Source: Strigamia acuminata
Taxonomy: Eukaryota > Arthropoda > Chilopoda > Geophilomorpha > Linotaeniidae
DNA length: 64,000 nt
Assembly: GCA_949358305.1 (NCBI GenBank)
Contig: OX442315.1
Location: 36,294,427 to 36,358,426 of the forward strand
Direction: 5' to 3'
Below the pieces are notes generated by a model that ran no database searches, was not told the DNA's origin, and was given only the letters and a program-made list of their open reading frames with translations. Positions within the stretch are counted from its first letter, which is position 1; each line of letters opens with the position of its first letter. The translations under genes and the position numbers were made by a program. Shown piece by piece: positions 44,051 through 55,300 of this stretch.

Positions 44051-44835
44051 CTGGTTCTCTACTAAATATTTCTGAAAGTGCTGACAATGCATCTAATCTA
44101 ATGATGGCAAAGTATTAAAGTTGGGTGGGGCAATCTTTTGGTGACCCGAAATTTGACCTTGGGATGTTCCTTCAAGGTCATTGGAAAATTATCTTGGAAA
44201 CTGTTAGAAATAGACAGTAATTTCCAATTGTAAACTTGTAGAGCAACATTTATTTAGTCTGTACTTCCTGTACTTCCTTCTAGGAAAGTATAAATTAAAC
44301 TTAATAATAAAAAAAACGCTTCTGATCATTTCACTTCTCGCATTTCTTTGACCTAAAATGGCATCCTCTAATTTCGATTTGATGTCCGTCTTTTTTGCGG
44401 TACATATTTCTTGATGATTTTCTTGTCCTAGAAATAAAAGATCAAAATTAAAAAAAAGTAAATAAATAATAAATAAACATAAATAAAAATGTTAACCTAA
44501 GGTGCGTTCGAGAATTACTCAAAGACCGTGTAGCGGCCAGTTTCCATGCTCCCACCACCAACAGTTCATCACCGATGGGGGTAGAATGTGACCTGGTTTT
44601 TTCAGTCCTTTCCTACTCCTATTCAAACATCGCTTTCCCTCATATTCACACACAAAATTTAGTAAAAAATTAAAAATTATCGAATATCGTTAGAATTAGT
44701 CGAGTTAATGATTAATAATAGAGAATTAATCATGCGCAGATTAGTTTAGCAACTACATTTCCGCACTAATCGTGTTAATTTGGTCACATTCCACCACTAA
44801 CATTAATAAATAACGTAACATCAAGCAACTACTTT
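44051..44835. other. Intergenic / intron-like
   Basis: No coding exon recognised. It would lie downstream of the DOCK-type exon piece at 44836-44880 on the minus strand. Confidence 0.4.
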
Positions 44836-44880
44836 GTCATTAATATCTGTACTTTGTACTCGAAGCAAGAGACGCAAATG
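44836..44880 (-). pseudogene. Left half of the DOCK exon split by the MULE
   Basis: On the minus strand the bases just outside the left inverted repeat read ICVSCFEYK and then a GTACAG donor. This continues the exon that ends at 48289 on the other side of the element (VLFICV). Together they give the DOCK-C family motif LLDLL..CV.CFEYK. Confidence 0.8.
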
Positions 44881-44894
44881 GGTCGCTATCATGC

Positions 44895-45290
44895 CAGCCT
44901 TTTTCTTCGCCAGCCTTCTGCGGTTTAGCCTTTTTTATTTAGCCTTTTTCAATTTAGCCTTTTTTTTAATTAACATTTAAATTTAGCCTTTTTGTGCGCT
45001 GGCCTTTTTTTTGCCAGCCTTATATCTTTAGGCCTTTTTTAATTAATTTATTTATTATAAATTGCAAATAAATATATTAAATCTAGCCCTTTTTATTTCA
45101 GCCTTTTTAATTACAGCCCTTTTTATTTCAGCCCTTTTTATTTCAGCCTTTTTAATTACAGCCCTTTTTATTTCAGCCTTTTTAATTACAGCCCTTTTTA
45201 TTTCAGCCCTTTTTAATTCAGCCTTTTTAATTACAGCCCTTTTTATTTCAGCTTTTTTTAATTCAGCCCTTTTGAATTTAGTCTATTTTA
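44895..45290. repeat. Left subterminal AGCCTTTTT array of the MULE
   Basis: Units of TTTATTTCAGCCCTTTTTAAT and shorter AGCCTTTTT repeats. The right end has the inverse (47855-48255). Such subterminal repeats are common transposase-binding regions; the role here is inferred. Confidence 0.8.
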
Positions 45291-45343
45291 ATTACAAACT
45301 TTTTATTGAAATAGCAAACACTTTACAAAATCTTTATTGAAAT

Positions 45344-45718
45344 TTAAAACATTTTATGCACACTCACAACAACTTGTCTACATGACAGGCAATATGGTTC
45401 AACCTTATCTGTAAAAAATTTATCAATGCACACACTACAGAAACTGTGTGCACAAGGTAACAAAAAGATATTCTTCTTATTGGTGATGCAAACAGAGCAT
45501 TGAACTGATCCGTGTTCAGCTTCCTCAGCTTCTGCACCTTTGACTACCTCCCTTAGTTTAAAGCGGTGATCTACCTGCGCAAAGGTCTGCTCTTTCCAGC
45601 AGCTTACTAACCTTTCTGTTTCCCAGATAGCTGTTAACAAGGTCACGTTTTCACTGACTTCACCCTCCGCTACTAAGATCCATTTCGAGTTGATCCAAAA
45701 CAGCAACATCCTCAACAT
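45344..45718 (-). CDS. RING-finger ORF inside the MULE
   Basis: An ORF of up to 124 codons in a different register from the transposase, overlapping its 3' end by 59 bp. The C-terminal half is a C3HC4 RING finger: CSVC, a CAHSFCSVC core and a final CLSC pair (roughly residues 75-115), ending RQVVVSVHKMF. Upstream is a helical stretch (VSENVTLLTAIWETERLVSC). It has no independent upstream region: its first ATG is inside the transposase gene. It may be the C-terminus of one long protein, now split by a one-base shift or joined by splicing or frameshifting. RING fingers are usually E3 ubiquitin ligases. Confidence 0.7.
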   Translation of the reverse strand: MLRMLLFWINSKWILVAEGEVSENVTLLTAIWETERLVSCWKEQTFAQVDHRFKLREVVKGAEAEEAEHGSVQCSVCITNKKNIFLLPCAHSFCSVCIDKFFTDKVEPYCLSCRQVVVSVHKMF

Positions 45719-47585
45719 GAGTTAAATAAGCAGGGGGATTCGGTTCAGTTCGTTGTCTTCTTGGGGGAAGTACTTCGATGTCATCAGGCGCTTCCTCATG
45801 GCCTCTTCGGACAGCTCCACGAGTTCGCGTTGCTGTTCCTCGTGTCCTGTTCCGATTGGTACTACCCCGTGGTCGTCCTCTGCCACGTCTAGCTGGTTGA
45901 GCTGGTTCTGCCACAGGCGGTGTAAGTGCAGGTAGTGCTGCAAGGTCGATGTTTGCATCCACTCTTGGGTCAGGGAACTGTACTTCTCGTTCATCGATAC
46001 GCTGAACAGCTACACGACGCAATAATCCCTCCGGAGCAAGAACGCACGGCTCAACTGCAAATCGAACCCCCCCTTTCATTGTTGTTAGACGATAAGCCGC
46101 TTCTTTCAAGAAATCGATGATCCCTTTATCGCCAATGTCCAGATCGGTTGTTAATTCCTCAATTCGTTTATCATTCCCGATATACTGCGGTTTGCGCCCA
46201 TGAACCCTGCTTGCAACTTGCAGTTGGTTCATCGAGTTGACAGCTCTAACGTGCAATCCCTCCAAATTTCGAGCAAACTGGAGCGCTGCTACACCGCTGT
46301 TCAAGTGTTTCGGAGCCTGAGCGTGCCACGATTCGAGCGCATTATTGGTTCGATTCGGTAATCTGTACACAGTTATTCTATTAACACCGACCGTGTTCAG
46401 CCAATATCGATCCACGTATTGAAGAAAGGTGTTCATTACAATTGCCTCCGGAAATTGGTCTTCGACAGTCGTCCATTCGGCTTGCACAATTGCAAACCCC
46501 TCACGAATTAGATCCGCCTTAAGCAAGGGCAAAGCCATGACCATGTGAATGATCATCCACACATGTTCATTTACTTGATAAATGGGTCGCAACGCATTCA
46601 AATCTACATACCGCCGAACTGCATCGCAATAATGGAAGTAACAGTGTACAATATCGCACGAAAGGAAACGCGTTTCAAGTTGAACATACATCGACGATTC
46701 AAAATCTGTCATTATTACGGATCCTGGCTGCAGACCAGTTAGAATTCTATGAAGATACGAAAAGACTGCATTATATGCCTCCCCTGATTTCGAGGTCATC
46801 AAAACGTAGAAGAACGAAACGAGGGAATATTTCACAAGACCATGGACTGTAAGAAACTGATAAAACTTGTTTTGCTGATCAGTTTCCTTTACGCGTGGAA
46901 TTACTTTGAACGTTGCGTCCATATGATACTCTGTGCATCGTCGAGACACAGCATCCATTAGCTGGAAATCCACAAAGAATATGCAGATCGAACCATTGTT
47001 GGTTGTGCAGCTGCGGGCGTACAAGGGACTGAACTTTTCGTCACGTGGCATGTTCCTTTGCGATTCAAACAGCTCGATCAGTTCAACAATAGTTGCAACA
47101 TCTGGCAATTTCGGTTTTGCGTGTGTACTAAGCAGTGATGTTAGAGATGAAAATGGAACAGCTGCTGCAATGTGACTCGGAAACTCTGCGGAAACAATAT
47201 CATACTGTTGACTACGAAAAGGAGCGGCTGGTGGTAAATTTCTGCAGCGTTCAATCATTCGTTCTCTGAATTTCTGCTTCAGAACCTCGAGTTCAGACCC
47301 TCCAATGCATTCGTGTTCTTTTGTCACGTTGAGAATCTGTTCGTTTTGCACAACAAAACCTCGTCCGCAACAATTGGGTTGGAGGCATCGAAAAAATTTA
47401 TGTCTAGCTTCGGGGTTTAAAGGAGAACTGCCCTCACGGTACCTGAAGAACATTTCGTCATGCCAGTGATAACGACCGGCTTGCCCAACAGGTGTGTTAA
47501 ATCGGGTGATTGTTGTGGTTCGGATTACTTTAGACATAGACATGATACAGGAACGACTTGAGATACAAACTAATGTATTCTGCAC
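45660..47585 (-). CDS. MULE transposase with FLYWCH-like zinc finger
   Basis: 641 codons uninterrupted; M15 (MSMSKV) is an alternative start to M1. A FLYWCH/WRKY-GCM-type zinc finger lies at about 28-95 (RYHWHDEMFFRYREG, FRCLQPNC, KEHEC). The MULE catalytic core follows, with a DDE triad at about D223 (YHMDATFKVIP), D294 (VIMTDFESS) and E418 (TNNALESWH); the CYFHYCDAVRR motif between D and E is also kept. The C-terminus (about 560-600) has a basic GRGRPRGSTNRNR AT-hook-like tract. It has no internal stop, so the element could be recently active. Confidence 0.93.
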   Translation of the reverse strand: MQNTLVCISSRSCIMSMSKVIRTTTITRFNTPVGQAGRYHWHDEMFFRYREGSSPLNPEARHKFFRCLQPNCCGRGFVVQNEQILNVTKEHECIGGSELEVLKQKFRERMIERCRNLPPAAPFRSQQYDIVSAEFPSHIAAAVPFSSLTSLLSTHAKPKLPDVATIVELIELFESQRNMPRDEKFSPLYARSCTTNNGSICIFFVDFQLMDAVSRRCTEYHMDATFKVIPRVKETDQQNKFYQFLTVHGLVKYSLVSFFYVLMTSKSGEAYNAVFSYLHRILTGLQPGSVIMTDFESSMYVQLETRFLSCDIVHCYFHYCDAVRRYVDLNALRPIYQVNEHVWMIIHMVMALPLLKADLIREGFAIVQAEWTTVEDQFPEAIVMNTFLQYVDRYWLNTVGVNRITVYRLPNRTNNALESWHAQAPKHLNSGVAALQFARNLEGLHVRAVNSMNQLQVASRVHGRKPQYIGNDKRIEELTTDLDIGDKGIIDFLKEAAYRLTTMKGGVRFAVEPCVLAPEGLLRRVAVQRIDEREVQFPDPRVDANIDLAALPALTPPVAEPAQPARRGRGRPRGSTNRNRTRGTATRTRGAVRRGHEEAPDDIEVLPPRRQRTEPNPPAYLTHVEDVAVLDQLEMDLSSGG

Positions 47586-48288
47586 ACTTTACGGCTGTAA
47601 ATGTGTTCGGAAGTAGAAAATGGTCCACGCGTGTTGGTCGAGATTGTCTAACTGACTTTATTGGCCAAAAATACAAAATGGCCGAAGCCCAAAAGGATTA
47701 AAAATAGCAAAGCATGATTGGTTGGGTGGGGGGGAGGGGTGGCGGGCGCCACCTCGAGGCGAAGCCTAACAACGGCACTTTACGGCAAACTAATACGGCA
47801 TATGGACGTTTCGAACGCGATTTTTTTCTGCAGCCAATCACAGCTCAAGGCTGGCAAAAAAAGGCTAGAATTTATTTATTATATTTATTTACTTTAATTT
47901 CTTTAAAAAAAGAAAAGGCTAAAATGAAAAAGGCTGGCAAAAAAAAGGCTAAAATTTATTTATTATATTTATTTACTTTAATTTCTTTAAAAAAAGAAAA
48001 GGCTAAAATGAAAAAGGCTGGCAAAAAAAAGGCTAGAATTTATTTATTATATTTATTTACTTTAATTTCTTTAAATAAAGAAAAGGCTAAAATGAAAAAG
48101 GCTAAATAAAAAAAGGCTAATTTTAAAAATGCTGGCACAAAAAAGGCTAAAAAAAAGAGCAGTGTTTTAAATATAAAATGACTTTATTAAAAGGCTAAAA
48201 AAAAAAGGCTAAAATGAAAAAGGCTAAATAAAAAAAGGCTAAATCCACGGAAGGCCGGCGAAGAAAAAGGCTGGCATGATACCGCACC

Positions 48289-49460
48289 ACGCAGATGAAT
48301 AACACTTCGAGCAATTGGTGTAAACGATACGTTGGCAACTCCGACCACCATTGTTTTAATAAAGCTACTTCTACATTTTTCAAAACCCACAAGAAACAAA
48401 CGAGGAGATGACGTATTCAACTGACTACTACTTGACTAAAATGAAAAACAAATTATTTTTTTTTATATTTTATAATTTATAATTTTTATTTGTAAACTTT
48501 AATTTTACTTGTTGAAATGGATTCATCGAATCGTGACCGATCGTTTTTACATAAATAGTTCGACCTGCGATTGCCATCGCGACCAATTGATTAAAATTTT
48601 AGTTGTCGGAGTTGGCGCCGAATTCGACAATGGCCGAGCACGATGATCGGAATGCCAATCATACAGTCAATCATACATTACGATGCTATTACCGTACGTT
48701 GCATTACGTTGCATTCGGAATCGGTGTAACGTGGATCCGAATCGTGGCACGTCAATAAATTGCGCACGGTGTTGACCGCTTTTATTGAACCGTTGGATTA
48801 CTGGAAATAAAAGAACAGAAAATATAACAGTACCATAATTAATTAAAATATTTCTAGTATAGTATAGTATAGTAACTATTTTTAAGACTGAAATTAATCC
48901 GACAAGAAAATGCTGTTGTCTAAAATCTAAACTCTGCAAAATTCCCACGCTCCGTCAACGTACTGCTGGAACTAAACGAGCTCTGAGACGGGCTCGAAGA
49001 AACGCTGAGACACGGCGAAGATGCCCCGGAACCCGGAAGGAGTCAACGGGACACCGAAAGGTAGATTCAATGGAATGGAATGTTCGTGGCTGCAAACGAT
49101 TCGTAAAAACTCTAATTTGAGAGCGATCAAGTAACCGGCATTAGAAACATAAAGATTTAAAAAAATAAATACCGATAAATTGTAAACAAGCAGCGCCATC
49201 GCTTCGTAAGCCATTTGTCCTATGTTGATCGTTTGTCCGCCGTGCTAGGCGGACGGACGAGCAATCGAATCAATTTGACCAGTTGCTCAACCCGAGTCTC
49301 GGATAATTCTTGGACGCTCGTCTTCAAATCGTTTTCCGCATCGAGATCGGACATGCGCGGCGGCAGATTTTCATCTTCTATGGCAGCAAACGTTTGCAAG
49401 AATCGGTCCAACTGTTTATCTTGAGAATGCACGGAAGAAACTGCTTCGATTGTGGTGTTG
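48289..49460 (-). pseudogene. DOCK-C (zizimin, DOCK7-like) pseudogene fragments
   Basis: Minus-strand blocks in family order. 49218-49460: IEAVSSVHSQDKQLDRFLQT, then ETRVEQLVKLIRLLVRPP, then out of frame INIGQMAYEAMALLV. 48967-49140: LKLEFLRIVCSHEHSIPLNL. About 48880-48945: DFRQQHFLVGLIS. About 48695-48800: IKAVNTVRNLLTCHDSDPRY. 48289-about 48400: FLWVLKNVEVALLKQWWSEL..LHQLLEVLFICV. DOCK-C proteins are Rac/Cdc42 exchange factors. A one-base frameshift near 49228, a stop after DSDPRYTDSECNAT, and the MULE in the last exon make this a dead copy. Exon edges are approximate. Confidence 0.85.
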
Positions 49461-49863
49461 AAAATAAAATTAACATTCATAACTGACCAAATATCCAATT
49501 TTAAGTAATTACGGCGTGCTGATCGAATCATAGCTCGTCGGAGGCTTCTCAATGGTGACCGGTAACGAAAATTCACAAGTTTGGAGCCGGCCACCGCGGA
49601 AAATCGGATGTCACTGCGGAAATATAAAACAATAAATTAGACAAGTTTATACAACAAAATAATAATTATTATTATTTCTTTACAGTATGTCCAATTTGGA
49701 TTTCTTTTCTCTGACAACTGATGTGGTAAAATGTAAACAGCAAGTTATGTTGATCGGTCAGTGTTGCTGGAATTTTCATTTAAATTTCGTTGTCGAAATC
49801 CGGGCACTTCTTCTGACAGCTAACGGACGTGAAGGCATACGTGGAAAACTCTTCGCAGAATCG

Positions 49864-49923
49864 CAGAATCATTCGAGAATCTTGGTGATTCAATATGTTT
49901 GTCCGTTGACCCGATTATTTCCA
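49864..49923 (-). pseudogene. Relic of an APEH exon
   Basis: About 60 bp (TCATTCGAGAATCTTGG.GA, TTCAA.ATGTTTGTC, GACCCGATTATTTC) match APEH exon 30074-30195 at about 90%, same orientation, starting at the exon's 5' splice-acceptor side. No other APEH exon is nearby. Confidence 0.85.
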
Positions 49924-50578
49924 TGTTTTTCTCTCAATAAAACGAGTATTTAATAAAAATATCTAATTTTATTGTCTACAAAGGCAAAATAAAACAGAGC
50001 CCTAGCATCAAGGCAGAAAAACGTTTCAAATTTAATAAGTATCTGAACAAATGTCCACTTTTTACGTAAATCAAAAACTCGGAAATATAATCAAGTATTA
50101 CGTAGCTCAGCAGCGTTCCCAGGTGCCTTTCCGGTGTTTAAAGACCATTACTCGTGTATTTTAAGTGGGAATCGAATGAAAAAAATAAAAATAAAGAGCC
50201 CTTTCATTTTTTTTCTCGAAAACAATCCAAATCTATTAAGATATTTTTTCCTTTTCAATTTTCACTACATAATTAAAAAAAGAAAAATCATATAAAATTA
50301 AAAATCAGTTTACATGAAAACATATTTCAATTGGAAGTAAACAACGTTTCTTTAATGGCATCATACAAAAAGATACTTCCATTTTGTTTTTTTTTTAACT
50401 GGAGACAAATCCATTTCAACACCTCAGTCACAAAAGCAAAAGAAAACCATTTCAACAATTCACTCACATTTTTTTTAATATTTATTTCCCACTTTTTCTT
50501 TTTTTTTTTTTAAATTTTAATTTATTTTTAAATTTTATTCATATTTGATTTTTCCCCGTCATTTTCTCGCGTTAATTC
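49924..50578. other. Intergenic, AT-rich
   Basis: No gene recognised between the APEH relic and the BTF3 stop codon. The right part should be the BTF3 3' UTR. Confidence 0.5.
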
Positions 50579-51712
50579 CTAATGTTTTTCCTTTTTCGAA
50601 TCTTTATCCTTCTTTTCTTTGGTTTTAGTTTCTGATTCGCCAGAAGACTTCTTGCTTTCATCTTTCTTTTCAGTCAGGTTTGGCATGTCGCTTGACTTGA
50701 TGACCCCTTCGGTCTTTGAAGGATCGTCGAAATTTCCAACCAAAACTAAATTTTTTGAATTAAATCAATAAAAAATACGTCCAAAACCACGACTTCTAAT
50801 TTTTTTATTTACCCGGTACTTCCTCATCTTCCACAGCATTTGGACTGGGGTCCCCCGCACCACCTTTCTTGTTTCCCATAGCTTGGACATTCGTCGCTAG
50901 TTTACGCAGATGAGTCAAACTGTCAGCTCCCAATTGGTTAAGGATGCTCGGCAACATTTCAGTAATTTCTAAAAAAAAATTAAAAAATGTTTATTTAACT
51001 TGTGGATTTTTTTTTAAAACTAAAAAGAACTTCAAAATATTTGAAAATTGCGATTTTTTGGAGAAAATTTTCGTTCACCGCATTAAAACGTGATTTTGAT
51101 CACATTTTTGGCTCTATTTCAATGTAATTCCGAAATGTTGCACCGTTTTAACGCTAATTATAACGAAATAATGCGAAATTCCATAATTTTAATTAAAACA
51201 CGGTATTAAATTAAGCGTAATTTTTTTTTCTCAATAAAATCGCAAAAATCAACGAATTTTTAAACTATTTTTACGTTTAGTTTCATTTTGGCCAGAAATT
51301 GCAAACGTGTTAGCAGTTAATGACGCCTGGACTTTTGGATTATTGAAATGAATCACAGTTCCGTCATCTTTGATCATGTTCACCTAAAATTACCAACAAA
51401 AAAATTAAATTTCTAACATTCGTTACAATTCACGTCGCTATTCATCCACCTCTTCTATCCCAGGAATCATATTCACTGATAATTTCTTCAACGAACTCTG
51501 AAGTTTCTTATCGTCAGTCATTGCTGTTCTGTGCACAATCTTCTTCTTTCGACGTGCAGTACCCTGAAATAAATAAATAAGATATAAAAATAAAATAAAA
51601 TAAATAAAAATACGAATAAAATAATTTTTTTTTCCCGAAAAAATGTAGCTTATTTCACCTTTCCTCCAATACGGACTTGAGCTTGCAACTTGCTTAATTT
51701 TTCGGCGTTCAT
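50579..51712 (-). CDS. BTF3: BTF3 / nascent polypeptide-associated complex beta subunit
   Basis: Minus-strand exons 51659-51712, 51450-51563, 51275-51383, 50813-50968 and 50579-50745 give 199 residues. The protein begins [19 protein letters not shown] and continues through the NAC domain (about 33-100; [62 protein letters not shown]). BTF3 pairs with NAC-alpha on ribosomes and shields nascent chains; RRKKK is the ribosome-binding motif. The C-terminus is a long Lys/Glu/Ser tail ([20 protein letters not shown]) not present in the short human form. An acceptor (TTTTAG) 19 bp before the ATG shows a leader intron. It is head-to-head with NASP, 680 bp apart. Confidence 0.96.
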
Positions 51713-52392
51713 TTTGAATTTGTTCTTATCCTAAAACGGTAAAAAGATCATTAAGTCAACGCGTGAAAATCCCAGCATCGAATAAGGTGATATTATGGGA
51801 CAACGTGATTAGGCTTAAAATTGGAAAAAATTAAATAAAAAAAAACAGCTCTAGAAAAATTCAACTTTAAACAGAAAACGAACAAAACCACGACACTGCA
51901 TTACCGGATAAATAACAAACACAATTGCTAGATGATAGTACCTCTAATTTTATGCTGATATTCGCGTACAAAGATAAACGTGCTGGCAAAATGGCGCTTT
52001 CAGGCAGCTGGATAGGTGAAGCAGGCAGAGAACAAAACAGCTTGCGTTTTGAGAAATTCTGACGTCATTTATTTTACCGTTTATTAAAAACAAGCAAATT
52101 TAGAATTTAAAAAATCCAAATAAAAACACCCGAGAATTAAAAAATAATTAATCAAAAATAAAAACGACTGAAATAGAAATAAGTTTAAAAACTAAATGAC
52201 ATCAGCGAGTGCCAATTTCTACCTAGAGGGCAATACCAAAAAGTTTAAAATGGTGGATCAATCTTTAGGCAGCTAATGATTTAATATAAGCGCACTCTTT
52301 TGTTAAATTAGCGGACAAAAGGGCGCGAAGGAAGCCTCTTTTGGAAATTAATCCCGTGTTTTTATCAGAGAGCATTATCCACCGATTCCACG
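51713..52392. promoter_or_regulatory. Head-to-head promoter region BTF3 / NASP
   Basis: 680 bp between divergent ATGs. Visible: a perfect TGACGTCA (CRE) near 52061-52068 and an AATGGCGC motif near 51991. Parts of the region are duplicated at 42812-42975. The two genes are both of the housekeeping type. Confidence 0.65.
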
Positions 52393-55300
52393 ATGGAAGT
52401 AAAGGAACCAAAGTCATCGGCCGAAACTCCATCGACGACACCAACACAAGCTGAACGGTAAATAGAGCGAAGGTGCCAAACACCCGCAATCTTACGGGCG
52501 AAAATTAAGCCTAAATTTTAATACGTGATTTTTTTTTCTTGTTGCTTTTAATCAATTTGCGGTAATATTTCGACGGGTTTTGTTGCAGGGACTCGACAAT
52601 TGATGCCGTGAATCACTTAATTCAAGGAAAAAGGCACCTTTTGGTTCAGGATATACCGAGTGCAGTGACAAGTTTGCAGGAAGCCTGTCGACTTCTAGCC
52701 GAGTGTTATGGGGAAGTTGCGAACGAGTGCGGCGACGCGTATTTTTATTATGGAAAAGCGCTTTTGGAGATGGCTAGAGAAGACAGCAGTGTTTTAGGAA
52801 ATGCTATTGCAGGTGCTTATTTTTGGTGCAAAATTCATTAATCTATTTGTTTTATTTGCTCCTTTTTTTTTTTTTCTTTTTTGTTCCGAAATCTTGATTT
52901 TTTAAAAATATATTCTGTTTCATGTGATAGGGAATCAGTATAGAGTGGTTTGGGTTTAAAAATGTCTTAATGTTAGAATAAGATTGAGTTTTTGTGGTTT
53001 TTTAGGGTTTGGTTTGATTTTTTTTGTCTTGGGCGCAATTTTAGCAATTGAAAACGTTTGTTTTATTAATTTTGTTCTGAATAATTATTATTTTTAAAAT
53101 TTTGTTTGTGCTAGGTCAAGAAAATGATGATGACGACGACGATGACGACGATGATGAGAAGGAAGAAAATGATCAATCTAGTAAATATTTTGTTTTTTAT
53201 TTAATGATGCGATTTTATTATTATATATTTTATAATTATTGACCATTTAATGTTTAAAAATTGAAATTTTACTCATACACGACGAAAAGTTGACTTTTCT
53301 AATATTTCACGTTAAAAAGTGGAAATTTTTTAAATATTTTCCGACAAAAAGAGGAGTTTTTTAATATTCTACGAACAAATGATAAAATTTGTAAATTGTT
53401 ACAATTTTGCATATTTTCTTCTAACAAAATTAAATTTTCCAAACATTTCAGCTGAAAAATGTGAATATTTCGATTACTTAACACCAAAAAGTTGAATATT
53501 TCCAACATTTGATATTAAAATCAACAATTTTAACAGAAGACAAAATTTTATCTTTGGTTAATTAAAAAAACGAAGTAACAACAAATAATAACAACTACAA
53601 ATTATATAAGCACGAAGTGAATGACTTCAGATTAAAGTCCAAATATGAATTATTTTCCACTTTCAGATAATAAAAAAAACTTATTGACAAAATTAAAAAT
53701 TTTAAAATATATATATATTTTATAGATGACAGCGATGAAGACGACGAAGAAGAAGCCGAAAACGGCAAAGCAGAAGCAGACGGCGAAGACGAATTGAAAA
53801 AAGACAAACCCGACGAAAATGAAGCGAAAGAAAACATTTCAACCAATGAAAGTCAACCGGGGCCATCGACCTCGACGGGCGACGGAAATAAAAAAGAAGA
53901 AACCGAAGAAGAAATCACCAATTTACAGTTAGCCTGGGAAATGCTGGAATTGTCGAAAATTATTTTCTCCAGGTAAATTTTAACGAAGAAATAAATTTTT
54001 TTAAAAGACAAAACATTTAATTTTTACTGATTATTGCAGACAGAGCGAAGGAAACATTGAAAAACTGTTGAAATTGGCGGAAATTCATTTGTATTTGGGC
54101 GAAGTGAGTCTCGAGTCGGAAAATTACGGACAGGCCATCGAAGAATTCAACCAATGTCTGAAGATACAGATTGAATGTTTACAGCCGGAAAATCGACTTT
54201 TAGCTGAAACGTGACTTAAATTTAGTGATAAATGTTATTTATGGTGTAATGAACGATTGTTTTCTTCTTTTTTTTCTTTAGTCATTATCAGTTGGGTTTG
54301 GCACATGCGTTTAGCGACTTGTTCGATGAAGGGGTAGAGCATTTCAAGATGGCGTACCAAATTATTGAGGAGAAGATTGGAGCTTTGACAATTGTTGCGG
54401 CTGGGAAGGAGATGGAAAAAGGTAAATTGTTGAAGCTTGGAATTTTTTGGGATTATTTGTATTTTTTTTAGAATTTTTGGGTTTTGGTTTGTTTTTGGTT
54501 GGAATTTTGTTATTTATTTATTTAAAGGTTTATAAATGGTTAGAATTACTTGGGTATGTTTCTGCATTGTTTATTTCGAGTTTTTTAAATTGAATTTATT
54601 GAATTTCTTTCAAATTTCTTTGTTTTTTTCGAATTTAATTTAATTTTTGCAGTTTTTTATTGAATTTGTTGAGTTTTTATCAGTTTTATTCAATTATTTA
54701 TTTATTTCTACATTTTTTTAAAATTCTAAATTCGTATTTCCATTTAGAACCGGACATTATGAGCGCAGCCGACCCAGTCAAAGCAGCTAAAGAAGAAATC
54801 GAGGAGCTGAAAGCCCTCCTACCCGAAATAAAAGATAAAATCGTCGACACCGAAGACATGAAAAAGAATGCAATCGATGCCATGAAAAACGCAGCAATGA
54901 ATAGCGTACGAACAAATTAACAATCAATAAGAACAAATAAATAATTCTAAAACATTTTTTCCTCACCGAACAGACCACATTACTTGCCGATGAACGTGAG
55001 AAAAACGCCCCGGAATTAAACGACATTGCAATGCCCTCTTCGTCATCCGAAAGCACGTCACAAAAACCAGTGTCCAACATCACCCATCTCATCAAAAGAA
55101 AGGTAAAAGACGAAAGTAAATAGAAAAGAATTAATTAATTAACGAAAAATAAATTGCAGCGTAAAGTCGAAGCGGAAGGCAACGAGCAGGATCAGAAGAA
55201 AGTTTGCTGTCAGGTCGGATCGACCTCGTCGCAAGTTTCGAGCACTTCGGAAGCGTCCACGAGCAGCAATTCGGTGCTGCAGAGATGTTTCAGCGAAGCG

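Larger units (their letters stand above)
44881..48288 (-). mobile_element. Mutator-like (MULE) DNA transposon with 9-bp target duplication
   Basis: Terminal inverted repeats start GGT(G)CG(C/G)TATCATGCCAGCC at both ends and run about 45 bp (left 44881-44930, right inverse 48238-48288). Flanking 9-mers ACGCAAATG (44872-44880) and ACGCAGATG (48289-48297) fit the 9-bp duplication typical of MULEs, with one change. The subterminal zones hold arrays of AGCCTTTTT on the left (44895-45290) and the inverse AAAAAGGCT on the right (47855-48255), including three 75-80-bp units at 47870-48090. Both element ORFs are on the minus strand. It is inserted in an exon of a DOCK-type gene (see 48289-49460). Confidence 0.93.

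Noticed and set aside
47714-48109. Plus ORF with repeated KKEKAKMKKAGKKKA
   Set aside because: Translation of the right subterminal repeats of the MULE; no independent gene.
52265-52489. Minus ORF overlapping NASP exon 1
   Set aside because: Antisense of the NASP start and promoter; no domain.
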